In this document: piece after piece, positions 27,301-33,995 of the stretch
Position numbering within the stretch: the first letter of the stretch is position 1
Layout: each line of letters opens with the position of its first letter
DNA from: Bacteroidota bacterium
GTDB lineage: Bacteria > Bacteroidota > Bacteroidia > Bacteroidales > JAAUTT01
NCBI GenBank assembly: GCA_023429135.1
Contig: JAEYWD010000083.1
Coordinates: forward strand, 1-38,703
Direction of reading: 5' to 3'
Length of the DNA stretch: 38,703 bases
Translations under genes and position numbers: made by a program
The notes under the pieces: model-generated
Told to the model about the DNA's origin: nothing
Database searches by the model: none
What the model saw: only the letters and a program-made list of their open reading frames with translations

Positions 27301-29994
27301 GCCGTCAATTACAATATTTTTCTGACCACCCAATGAACTTCCTCCACCAACGGCAGGAAGTGTAAGGGTAGCATCATTCCCTGCTGCATCTTTAATGGTA
27401 CCTCCGGATAATGCCAGAGAATTAGTGGCTGAATAATCGAGATCGGAACTACTATGTCCGCTGCCTACCGTGTAATTAAATGTCAGGGTACTTGTTCCGG
27501 TGCCTGAAGCATATGATGCTGTTCCTCCACTGTTCAATGCAAGTGTTGGGGTACCAGTGATTGTTACAGCCTCCGAAAAGGTGACTGTAACAGCAATCGC
27601 ATCAGCAACCTTGTATGTTCCATTGGCTGTTGAAGAGCTTACCGTAGAAACCAAAGGAGTAATTGCATCAACCAATACGCTGGTTGTGCTACCAACACTA
27701 TTTAGGGTGAGGATAGCATCGACACCTGACCCATTTTGAATTGTAGCGCCATTCAATGCAATTGAACCGCCCACCGTTATACCGTCGTTATCGTTATTCC
27801 CTGATGCAACCGTATAGCTGAACACTAAAGCCGTTGTTCCTGATCCGCTTTGATAAGTTGCATTTACAACGCCGCCAGTATTAAGTGTAATAGGAATAGA
27901 AGGTGTTCCACCGGAAACAGTAACAGCATCACTAAAATTTACAGTAAAATTAAGGTTTTGCCCTGCTTTGTACGACCCGTTGGATGGCACAGAAACCGAA
28001 GAAACAGATGGAGAAGAAGCTCCTGCAGTAATCGACAATCTGGTATCGGCGGTGCAAACAGCTTTGAAAGCGGTACCGTTGTAAATAAGCCCCCTAGGCC
28101 TGCTTGTAGTGTTTGCACTGGTTGTTGTCCAGGTGCTACCGTCTGATGAAGTTAAGATATAAGCAGTAAAAGGAGTCGCTTTTAAGTTTGATATGGCAAC
28201 AAAAGCACTATTCCCATAAACTACACCACCATATATCGCAACACCAACGGAGGTGGCAACTGTAGACGGGCTGGAGAAATTGGCAACATTGGTAATGTCA
28301 GTTGAATTAACTGAGAAAAACAGTGTTGAGCCGGATGTATTGTCTCTCCCCACCAGCACATATTTCCCCCCACCATAAGTCACACTATGAAAATGCCCGA
28401 CGATATTGGGACTAACATCTGTCCATGTTACCCCGTCGGATGAATATTTAACCTTTGTTTTACCGGTTGTTAGCGTGGTACTTCCTCCAACAGCAACAAA
28501 ATAATTATTGACATAAGATACTCCGTAGTAATGATATCCTGTACCCGTTTCAGCAGAAGTCCAGCTTGTGCCATCGGAAGAATAAATGATTCTGCCATTA
28601 TTGCCTACAGCAACATACTTATTATTACCGTAAGTAACAGCGCGTAAAGCATCAGCAACACCGGAATTTCCGACAGTCCACGATGTTCCGTTTGTTGAAG
28701 TAGCCACAGTTCCAAAAGTGGCTGCATCAGCATTTCCAACGGCAATAAACTTTCCATTACCATATGTGATACCATTCAGTGGTTTTATTCCGACGGGAGT
28801 ATTGTCAGTCCAGTTATCCCAGTCGGTAGATGTAAATATTCCACCATCACTACTGGCTGTTGTACCCACCGCAACGTAAGTATTTCCATTATATGCCAAG
28901 CTATTGTATGATCCTCCTGAATAATGATAATTAACACCATCGTCTGAGCTGACAAAACCTTCATTTCCCCATTCAAAATACTTTCCATTTAAATTGGCAG
29001 CTCCACTACACACAATGTATGCCGATTTTGCCTGTAAGGTTATGCTTGTCCCATTTGTGGTGGAATATATTGAGCCATAAGAACTATGGTAACTACTGTA
29101 CCCATAAAAATACACCTTAGTACCATCGTAAACCCCATGAAAAACCTGGTTTCCATTTGCTGTATTTAAAAGTGTTGTTGAGGAATTGGGCAAGGTTACA
29201 ACCATAGAAGCCGTGTTATTCGCCCAACTGCTCCCATCTGCCGATGTATAAACTCCATCGGTTGTAAAAGCGTAAAATTTATCCTTCAGATATTGGATTT
29301 TATTTAGCGAAGTTCCGGATGCAAGCGTGGTATTATAAGTCCAGCTATTATTAGCTCCCGTGGTGGAACGATAAACCCGGTTGTTTGAGCCCCCGGAATC
29401 CCTGCCACCAATAACATACGCACCTCCCCCATAAGAAATACTTAGTAGCATATCATCAGCAGTACCTGCACTAAAGGTAACTGTACCCCAGGTAATACCA
29501 TCGCTTGAATTGATTAATGTACGGTTCGCCCCGGTAACCCAAAACTTACTTTGCAGCAGTTGAACATCCGTCAGATTATTCGCGGTACCTGAAGTTCGCT
29601 GGGTCCAGGTTATACCGTCGGCAGAAGTTGCCACGTATCCGCTATTCCCAACAACAACAAATAGTCCGGCACCAAAGGTCACCTTATTTAAGGTCTGGCC
29701 TAATTCGGCATTTTTTGTCCAGTTATTGGCATCACTCGATGTGTAAACATTTCCATTTAATGAAATGGCAACATAAATACTATTTCCATAGCTAACCCCC
29801 GTACTTACTGTATTTATTGGGTAACCTGACGTTACTGTTATTGTAGGCGCCTGGCCGTATCCTGCAAATGTTGAGAATATTAATAGAATTAAGACAAGAC
29901 TTCTGCTTACTTTCCTATTTAAGGGTTTTAAATGCTTCAAATTCTGATCTGGATTTTGAAAACCACCTCTAAATTCTGCTCGTACCTGCTTCAT
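21322..29994 (-). CDS. giant T9SS-secreted adhesin-like protein (propeller + 13 Ig/cadherin-like repeats)
   Basis: The 2890-residue surface protein has a signal peptide late in the N-terminus (VLILLIFSTFAGYGQ, about residues 34-48). Residues about 50-655 hold a dozen units built on SSDGxxWT, a BNR/WD40-like propeller pattern. Residues about 660-2228 hold 13 tandem domains of about 120 residues (NGTYxxGxxLDFTVNFSE...GGTPYIPITLNTGG...SGNADNDGI...KDAAGNNATLTL), whose D/N-rich loops look Ca-binding. Two further Ig-like domains (TENSPTKVSGIPVTITF type), an SbsA-like Ig domain and Ig/PKD-like modules follow. The last 75 residues form a T9SS sorting domain (YLVEISIGEFREIKKVVVR). It is exported by T9SS and displayed outside the cell, probably for adhesion. 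Transcription leads into a PorT-like gene, then a strong terminator. Confidence 0.93.
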   Translation of the reverse strand: MKQVRAEFRGGFQNPDQNLKHLKPLNRKVSRSLVLILLIFSTFAGYGQAPTITVTSGYPINTVSTGVSYGNSIYVAISLNGNVYTSSDANNWTKNAELGQTLNKVTFGAGLFVVVGNSGYVATSADGITWTQRTSGTANNLTDVQLLQSKFWVTGANRTLINSSDGITWGTVTFSAGTADDMLLSISYGGGAYVIGGRDSGGSNNRVYRSTTGANNSWTYNTTLASGTSLNKIQYLKDKFYAFTTDGVYTSADGSSWANNTASMVVTLPNSSTTLLNTANGNQVFHGVYDGTKVYFYGYSSYHSSYGSIYSTTNGTSITLQAKSAYIVCSGAANLNGKYFEWGNEGFVSSDDGVNYHYSGGSYNSLAYNGNTYVAVGTTASSDGGIFTSTDWDNWTDNTPVGIKPLNGITYGNGKFIAVGNADAATFGTVATSTNGTSWTVGNSGVADALRAVTYGNNKYVAVGNNGRIIYSSDGTSWTSAETGTGYHYYGVSYVNNYFVAVGGSTTLTTGKTKVKYSSDGVTWTDVSPNIVGHFHSVTYGGGKYVLVGRDNTSGSTLFFSVNSTDITNVANFSSPSTVATSVGVAIYGGVVYGNSAFVAISNLKATPFTAYILTSSDGSTWTTTSANTTSRPRGLIYNGTAFKAVCTADTRLSITAGASSPSVSSVSVPSNGSYKAGQNLNFTVNFSDAVTVSGGTPSIPITLNTGGVVNATYQSGSGTTALVFSYTVASGNNDNDGITVGGSIALNGATIQNGSGVDAILTLNSVGSTTSVLVDAITPLVSTVSSSTANGTYKVADAIAVTVTFSEAVTITGTPTLALNSGGTASYASGTGTSTLTFNYTVGSGHSSSDLDYSATNSLALSGGTIKDAAGNDATLTLPAVGGGSSLGGQKNIVIDGAVPSVTNVGVPASATYISAQNLDFTVNFIENITVVTTGGTPYIPITLSTGGIVNASYQSGSGTSALIFRYTVVSGNADNDGVAVGAAITANGGTLQDAAGNNATLTLNSVGSTTGVLLDAITPVTSSVGVPANGTYSTGANLDFTVNFSENVTVVTSGGTPYIPITLNTGGTVNASYQSGSGTSALVFRYTVVTGNGDNNGIAVGASITANGGTIKDAAGNNAVLTLNSTGATTGVLVDALNPGVLSVAIPSNATYTAGQNLDFTVSFSQAVDVVTTGGTPYLSVTLNTVGTVNATYVSGTGTSALLFRYTVISGQNDADGISLGSSISLNGGTIKNSSLLDAVLTLSGVGSTTGILVDAVAPTVSSVSSSTANGTFKTGDVIAVTITFTEAVTVTGTPTLALNSGGSASYASGSGTSTLTFNYTIISSNSSADLDYPATSSLALAGGTIKDAAGNNATLTLPTVGGGSSLGGQKNIVIDGIAPTVSSVGVPSDGTYITAQNLDLTVNFGEAVTVVTTGGTPYISITLATGGTVNAAYLSGSGTSALAFRYTIASGNADNDGIAVGASITANGGTLKDAAGNNVTLTLNSVGSTANVKVDAIVPVTSSVGVPANGTYSTGANLDFTVNFSENVTVVTAGGTPYIPITLNTGGTVNASYLSGSGTSALVFRYTVVTGNADNNGIAVGASITANGGTIKDAAGNNANLTLNSIGATTGVLVDALNPGVLSVSVPSNATYTAGQNLDFTVTFSQAVDVVTTGGTPYLSVTLNTGGTVNASYVSGTGTSALLFRYTVMSGQNDADGISPGGSISLNGGTIKNSSLLDAVLTLSGVGSTTGILVDAIAPTVSSVSVPSDATYITGQNLDLTVQLNEPVTIVTTGGTPYISVSLATGGTVNAIYQSGSGTSSLVFRYTIINGNYDADGISVGSAINANGGTLKDAAGNNTILTLNSVANTSGVKVDAIAPAVTSVDVPSNGTYITGDNLEFKVNFDDIVTIITTGGTPYIPITLSTGGAVNAMYISGSGTNAITFRYTLVSGNSDGDGVEVGASVSANGGTLKDAAGNNATLVLNNIATATGVLVDAVAPAVATVQVPANGTYNTGKNLDFTINYNDPVTVNVSGGTPYLPVTLNTGGTVHAVYQGGSGTSALLFRYTIVAGNEDANGITVGVGITSNGGTLKDVVGNHAALTLNGVGSTASVLVDAIAPEVSSVTVPANATYIGGQHLDFTVNFNEAVTLDNTSGTPYITLTIGSGNAVNAVYVSGSGTSSLVFRYTIIAGMADNDGIAAGNSITANGAKLTDAAGNDVVLTLKGVGNTSGVKVDAIAPDVSLATTENSPTKVSGIPVTITFTEAVTGFTADDISVVNGTVANFSGSGSGYSVDLLPSAQGNVSISIAAGVAQDATGNDNTASNTVTLKYDSQAPTATISTTASDPTNSTSVPVQITFNEDVTGFTIDDIVVSNASKSNFTGSGSLYSFDLTPTDQGTVSVDVIGNIANDAAGNGNTAAIGISLLFDNQSPTIQLMHNHANDSVKGGEVVIFTATFSDANGINESNAPKITIGNLVANAAMTKSSNLVWTYQWTVPGNANETTVVSVMAQDPAGNQVTGGLNLRSFVVDNAPPVITFPTITGKITVHVKNPAVISFSEPVRMKIASLVNAVIFREGGINGTDIPFTLSSSNLKSTGNRIIFYPKAGAEALPQIVATATLKCNTTYYLALKAGSFTDMVGNDVPLVETTFQTDPLPVKPLIAQMSSATIKSKLCLGDSIGCSNFDNIHTYKWYKNGELITESSSQYYSLANNASGKYSIYVQNSATSCENWSDTITVTMYDAVMPVVHEKRKSEVISLLIADNSSNSFVNYKWTKADGSQLPGGISDNLQFLVLTGSNMNGDYRVSATDKNGCILKSEAKAIKFKDAVANLYPTVTTNYFSIDLACPENGDVLVKILNTSGVVLQKYIYPKESMFTTMQVSLGNVPVGSYLVEISIGEFREIKKVVVR
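23320..28005 (-). repeat. 13 tandem domain repeats of about 360 bp, with a duplicated 4-unit block
   Basis: Thirteen in-frame coding repeats of about 360 bp encode Ig/cadherin-like domains. Two classes alternate: a common GGTPYIPITL class and a rarer TPTLALNSGG class (units 2 and 6). Units 2-5 (about 26211-27655) and units 6-9 (about 24771-26210) correspond one to one in class and sequence at a spacing of about 1.44 kb, so a four-domain block was duplicated. High identity between copies makes this stretch prone to recombination and to assembly error. Confidence 0.88.
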
Positions 29995-30160
29995 ATTTTT
30001 ATTTCCTTTAATGAATGGAAATTAAAGTTAATTAATATGGAAGTAGGTTTGGGGGTCGTTAGGTTGATATCAATTAGCTGCTTTGATGAGTTGTGTCACC
30101 TTGAAAATTGAAGGATTATTTTTATATTATACAATAAACCGAGACCTAATATTCTAATAC

Positions 30161-30176
30161 TGTCTCACAAAACCCA
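30161..30176 (+). repeat. boundary repeat, copy 8 (consensus)
   Basis: Exact TGTCTCACAAAACCCA, 32 bp before the ATG at 30209. It closes the large unit begun at 20175 and opens the TPR/DUF2723-like unit. The preceding 29995-30160 holds no gene. Confidence 0.8.
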
Positions 30177-30208
30177 GAATAGAATCTTTCTTTTAAAATA
30201 ATCAGCCA

Positions 30209-31501
30209 ATGAAGAAAATAACACTCTTAGTGCTCTTGAATTTGATTCTCAATATTGTCTTCTCACAGCAATTATCTTTAAAAGAACAGGCAATTGACCA
30301 ATTTAAAAAGGAGAATTATCCATTAGCCATTTCCTTAATGGAAAAAGCCTTGAGTAAGAATGGGAATGATGCAGAGATTTATTATTATTTAGGAGTCTTT
30401 AACCATTATAATGCCAATGATAGCAGGCCATTGCAGGCTTATGATTCTATCTATTCCAACAAGATTTTGGATTATTTGGATAAAGCATTGGAAATTAATC
30501 CACAGTTTGGCGATGCTAAATATTTTTATCTGACTGAATGCGCTGCAAGAGCATCAATAGAATATCAGAAAGGAAACTTACTGAACGTAAAGCACTATTT
30601 TGGTAAAGCTTATAAGCGTGGAGTAATCCCGAAATGGGCTATTGAGTTAGCCGAAAATATCTTAAATTCCTGCGATAAAAATGCAATTCTTTTTACCCAT
30701 GGAGATTTCATAAAGAACGTTTGTTTTTTTGTTCAACTACATTATAAGCATAGACCTGATATTTCTGTTGTACCTCTGACAGAACTTGAAATCCCTTCAT
30801 TTGTTATGCAATTAACAAATAATGAAAACTCTAAAGTTTTACGAGGTGTAGAAACAGGATTAACCAAAGAACAAATTATGCAATTACATCCGTTTAAATG
30901 GGATACATTGGTTGTTAGTCTGGAGGTGCCTGATTCTTTAATTGTCAAATATTCATTACAAACAGAGTATACTTTTGATTGGAAGGTGGAACCTGATTTA
31001 AGTTCTAACCGGATAGTGGCGAAAATACAAAGTGAAATTCCACATCCAAGAACCTACTTAAGCCCAACACGAGCAGTTTTGCTGAGTATAATAGAAACTA
31101 ACAATTGGAAACGCCCGGTTTACTTTACCAATACCTTTGAAAATTATTACCTGGCAGGGCTCGACAAATATTTTCAGGATTGCGGATTAGTTCATAAATT
31201 ACTTCCTTTAAAAACCGAAAACACCCATTATAATAAGGATATAAGAGCCCTGGAAAACATTGTATTGAATGTTGAGTTAAAAAGGCTCAGGACAATTCTG
31301 GAAAACGATATGCCTCGTGCAACCGGTATTGCTTTATACAGATATGCTTATTATGCTTTAGCTGATTTTTACCTGCAAAATAACAGGAAGTCAGATATAT
31401 CAAAAGTAATCGAGAAATATAAACAGAATCTTTCATTTGGCTATAAACCGGAACTGGATACTAAATTTATCGAAGGACTTGAGAATATGAAAAACAGATA
31501 A
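30209..31501 (+). CDS. secreted TPR protein with DUF2723-type C-terminal domain
   Basis: The 430-residue protein has a signal peptide (MKKITLLVLLNLILNIVFSQ). Residues about 20-150 are TPR-like (KEQAIDQFKKENYPLAISLMEKALSKN, IYYYLGVFN, LDYLDKALEINPQFGDAKYFY). From about residue 155 it resembles the soluble C-terminal part of DUF2723 membrane proteins: AILFTHGDFIKNVCFFVQLHY...RPDISVVPLTELEIPSF (compare ILFTNGDNDTF...RTDVRVVNLSLLNTPWY), then RAVLLSIIETNNWKRPVYFTNT and YYLAGLDKYFQDCGLVHKLLP. DUF2723 proteins normally carry many membrane helices before this domain. Here they are replaced by a signal peptide and TPRs, giving a periplasmic chimera. Note GD-F instead of GDNDTF. Function unknown. Bounded by repeats at 30161 and 31543. 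Confidence 0.82.
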   Translation: MKKITLLVLLNLILNIVFSQQLSLKEQAIDQFKKENYPLAISLMEKALSKNGNDAEIYYYLGVFNHYNANDSRPLQAYDSIYSNKILDYLDKALEINPQFGDAKYFYLTECAARASIEYQKGNLLNVKHYFGKAYKRGVIPKWAIELAENILNSCDKNAILFTHGDFIKNVCFFVQLHYKHRPDISVVPLTELEIPSFVMQLTNNENSKVLRGVETGLTKEQIMQLHPFKWDTLVVSLEVPDSLIVKYSLQTEYTFDWKVEPDLSSNRIVAKIQSEIPHPRTYLSPTRAVLLSIIETNNWKRPVYFTNTFENYYLAGLDKYFQDCGLVHKLLPLKTENTHYNKDIRALENIVLNVELKRLRTILENDMPRATGIALYRYAYYALADFYLQNNRKSDISKVIEKYKQNLSFGYKPELDTKFIEGLENMKNR

Positions 31502-31542
31502 TTTTTTTGGAAAGATAGAAGTAGTAACTTTTACATAATTAT

Positions 31543-31558
31543 TGTCTTACCAAACCCA
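31543..31558 (+). repeat. boundary repeat, copy 9 (variant)
   Basis: TGTCTTACCAAACCCA, the same variant as the copy at 17285. It lies 41 bp after the preceding stop and 26 bp before the ATG at 31585. Confidence 0.7.
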
Positions 31559-31584
31559 TATTCACAAAAACCTAAATTCTTAAT

Positions 31585-32799
31585 ATGAAAGGTATACATT
31601 TAACATTATTAATTATAATCGTTAATAGTTTGGCATATGGCCAAATTATGTTTAATAATACCAGTAAGTTTCCACAACTGAAATTAATTGCAGATAAGTT
31701 AAATTCTATATCCAATTACCAGGCTGAATGTGATATGGTAATAGAAAGTTTATCGCATAAATTGATTCGCAGTGCTTCAACACTCATTTCTCATAATGTT
31801 CCTACTGATACATTGTGTGGTTTTTATTATTTCTTTAAAACACAGGAGCAGTATAGGAAAAATGGCGGTGATTTTACAGCATATTTCAACAATGCTTTTT
31901 ATATGTCAATGCAAAACGAAATATCAAAACACACTTCTTTTGATGAACCTAAACGGTTCCAAGTGACTAAGATTGGTAACCGTTTCATTCCAGCCATTCA
32001 TCGGTCAAGTTTATATATACGGGTTATTCCAAAAGAAATGAGTAAATATATTTATAAGTCGCTATCCGATAATAAAGTAGTGATTTTACAAAAACCTGAT
32101 TCTATAATAAATGATCTGAATTGCAATAGGTATACAATCAAAACAACAAATTCAACTTTATCTTCTTATACAGAATTATACTTTGATAAAAAGTCTTTGC
32201 ATCTTATTCTATACAAAGAGAGTTCAGGTGGATTAACACCTGAGTATATTATCGCTAAATTATCCAATATAAAAGTAGATCAGAAAATTGCTTCAGATTT
32301 TTTCAGTGAAGAAAACTTATTCGGAAGTAAGATTGAAATAAATAAAAAAAATACTACATCTAAATTTAAAGTTGGTCAAGCTGCTCCAGATTGGGAGTTA
32401 CCAGCATTAGGAGAAATTGCTTACTATTCAAGCAAAAAAATGAGGGGAAAATACTTATTACTTGAATTCACCACGACCTGGTGCCATTATTGCAGAGATG
32501 CGGTTAAAATGATGAACAGGATTGAAGATGAGTTTAAAGGAAATGAGAAATTCGGGGCCTTTTCAATTTTCAGTACAGATATGGATGATCCGGAAACAAT
32601 TTCCCGGTTTGCCAAAGGCCAAAAAATTAAATCAACAATTCTTCATTCAGCTTCAATTGTAGGCGATAAATATGGGATTAAAGGATATCCATCTTTCTTC
32701 ATAATTGATCCTGCCGGAAAGATAGTCCTTGAGATTGTGGGATTTAGTCAAGAATCTGAGGAAAAAGTGGTTAGTTTCCTAAAGGATAAAATTAATTAA
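31585..32799 (+). CDS. TlpA/ResA-like periplasmic thiol-disulfide protein
   Basis: The 404-residue protein has a signal peptide (MKGIHLTLLIIIVNSLAYGQ). Residues about 25-255 form a LolA/outer-membrane-lipoprotein-sorting-like beta domain (DTLCGFYYFFKTQEQYRK, LNCNRYTIKTTNSTLSSYTELYFDKKSLHLI). Residues about 262-404 are a thioredoxin-fold redoxin domain (FKVGQAAPDWELPALG) with active-site WCHYC (Cys300, Cys303) and cis-Pro motif GYPSFFIID. TlpA-like proteins reduce or isomerise disulfides in the periplasm, and in Bacteroidota they are often coupled to an extra N-terminal beta domain. The CHYC pair is complete, so it is likely active. It lies between boundary repeats (31543 and 32817) as a single-gene unit. 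Confidence 0.9.
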   Translation: MKGIHLTLLIIIVNSLAYGQIMFNNTSKFPQLKLIADKLNSISNYQAECDMVIESLSHKLIRSASTLISHNVPTDTLCGFYYFFKTQEQYRKNGGDFTAYFNNAFYMSMQNEISKHTSFDEPKRFQVTKIGNRFIPAIHRSSLYIRVIPKEMSKYIYKSLSDNKVVILQKPDSIINDLNCNRYTIKTTNSTLSSYTELYFDKKSLHLILYKESSGGLTPEYIIAKLSNIKVDQKIASDFFSEENLFGSKIEINKKNTTSKFKVGQAAPDWELPALGEIAYYSSKKMRGKYLLLEFTTTWCHYCRDAVKMMNRIEDEFKGNEKFGAFSIFSTDMDDPETISRFAKGQKIKSTILHSASIVGDKYGIKGYPSFFIIDPAGKIVLEIVGFSQESEEKVVSFLKDKIN

Positions 32800-32816
32800 T
32801 AGGTTATTAGTAAAAC

Positions 32817-32832
32817 TGTCTCACTAAACCCA
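32817..32832 (+). repeat. boundary repeat, copy 10 (variant)
   Basis: TGTCTCACTAAACCCA, one mismatch to consensus, 17 bp after the preceding stop. It is the last copy seen; none was found from 32833 to the end of the window. Confidence 0.75.
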
Positions 32833-32966
32833 CAATATAATTCATTTGTTTTGTCTTTTAAATTTTATGAAAGATATTTGTCGGGGTAAAGAAATACAAT
32901 AACAGTACGAATTACAGCTTTAATTAAAACCCAATCGAGTCTATTATCTAACTTTAATGACCTGTT

Positions 32967-33332
32967 ATGGTGTTACACCTGAATAAACTAAATCATAAAT
33001 ATCCTCAGAATTACATCCTGAGAAATCCTATTTCAGGTTCACTGATATTCATGATCTGTTGCTTCATCTTTACTGTATTATATAGACCTCTTAAAACTCA
33101 TGCATCCTTAAATTTAAGCTATTCAACTACTATGGCGATTTATGTGTTGTCCTGGTCTGTAAGCGCATTTATTTTAATCCGGGTTATTAGCTTAATCCCA
33201 ATATTTTCAAGGAAAGAGGAATGGACATTCAGTAAGGAAATTATATCCATATTTCTGATCCTCGCCGGAACGGGAGTCACCACATTTTTATGGCGTTCAT
33301 CATGGAAAAACCGGTTGATCGATGGAACATGA
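32967..33332 (+). CDS. membrane half of a frameshifted LytTR regulator
   Basis: The 121-codon frame encodes three hydrophobic helices (about 26-44, 57-78 and 90-108: SLIFMICCFIFTVLY, YVLSWSVSAFILIRVISLI, IISIFLILAGTGVTTFLW) with the linker SRKEEWTFSKEI. This matches the membrane domain of Bacteroidota LytTR regulators, in which a fourth helix and a cytoplasmic LytTR domain follow in one polypeptide. Here the fourth helix and the DNA-binding domain continue in the -1 frame (33290-33835), and this frame ends at TGA 33330-33332. It is therefore either one gene with a frameshift (mutation, sequencing error or programmed) or two overlapping genes. A boundary repeat lies 134 bp upstream. Confidence 0.7.
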   Translation: MVLHLNKLNHKYPQNYILRNPISGSLIFMICCFIFTVLYRPLKTHASLNLSYSTTMAIYVLSWSVSAFILIRVISLIPIFSRKEEWTFSKEIISIFLILAGTGVTTFLWRSSWKNRLIDGT

Positions 33333-33835
33333 GCACGTTCCTCGATTCATGCAAATATCCTCTGTTTATAGGTATTTTCCCTTTCGGATTCTTTACACTT
33401 TTAAATTACCGCTCCCTATTTGCTGAAGAGGTATTTCAGGAATTTGGCATCCAGCAGGCCGAACCTTTATCTTCAGCCATAGAAACTAAAATTCAGATCA
33501 TTTCACGGCTGAAGAAAGAGGAGTTGAGTTTTTTTCCACACCAATTTCTTTATGCCGAATCAGACGGTAATTACGTGATATTTCATCTTGCCGGTGAACA
33601 AAAAATCCGTACTGAACTTATTCGTAATTCCCTGAACGAAATTGAATGCCAATTATCAGGGATACCTTACTTTAAGCGAACTCACCGAGCCTTTATAGTA
33701 AATGTAAAAAAAGTAAGTTCAAAGAAGGGAAACGCTCTGGGATACAGGCTGAAAGTTTTTGGCTCTGACTCAGAAATTCCGGTTTCCCGCAACAATGTCA
33801 AGTCATTTGATCACCTTCTGTGTCAATTCAGGTAA
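33290..33835 (+). CDS. LytTR DNA-binding half of a frameshifted membrane regulator
   Basis: The open frame begins within the preceding ORF, in the -1 frame, and contains a last membrane helix (KYPLFIGIFPFGFFTLLNY). After a linker comes a LytTR domain: FFPHQFLYAESDGNYVIFHL...KIRTELIRNSLNEIECQL...YFKRTHRAFIVNVKKV...EIPVSRNNVKSFDHLL. The motifs YAESDGNY, RTHRAFIVN and IPVSRNN are canonical for LytTR, which binds direct-repeat DNA. In the family this is fused to the membrane domain encoded just upstream. An ATG at 33290 could allow reinitiation and yield a one-helix regulator. Direct repeats at 33839-33900 start 4 bp after its stop and precede an outer-membrane barrel gene, its probable target. 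Confidence 0.85.
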   Translation: MAFIMEKPVDRWNMSTFLDSCKYPLFIGIFPFGFFTLLNYRSLFAEEVFQEFGIQQAEPLSSAIETKIQIISRLKKEELSFFPHQFLYAESDGNYVIFHLAGEQKIRTELIRNSLNEIECQLSGIPYFKRTHRAFIVNVKKVSSKKGNALGYRLKVFGSDSEIPVSRNNVKSFDHLLCQFR

Positions 33836-33838
33836 TCA

Positions 33839-33900
33839 GTTCGTAACAGAAATTTGCTGTTCGTAACAGATTTGGTCGACAGGCCATCCGTTTGTAACAA
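33839..33900. promoter_or_regulatory. direct repeats, possible LytTR binding sites
   Basis: GTTCGTAACAGA occurs at 33839-33850 and again at 33859-33870 (20-bp period). A third, GTTTGTAACA, lies at 33890-33899. LytTR proteins typically bind two direct repeats about one to two helical turns apart, so these fit as sites of the adjacent regulator, controlling the outer-membrane gene at 33996. The assignment is by position and pattern only. Confidence 0.5.
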
Positions 33901-33995
33901 TTCCTTGCAGAATATCCCAGTTAATTGGTAATCATTTAAGTAATGGTTCAATTTGTGGCAGCATTTGTCATAATCATTATTAAAGAATTTTCTAA

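Noticed and set aside
22405..28146. Many plus-strand open frames of 60-122 codons opposite the giant gene
   Set aside because: They repeat with the 360-bp domain period and are antisense shadows of the minus-strand coding repeats, with no independent starts or families.
16129..32832. Boundary repeats as a CRISPR array
   Set aside because: Units between copies are whole genes of 0.2-10 kb, not spacers of about 30 bp.
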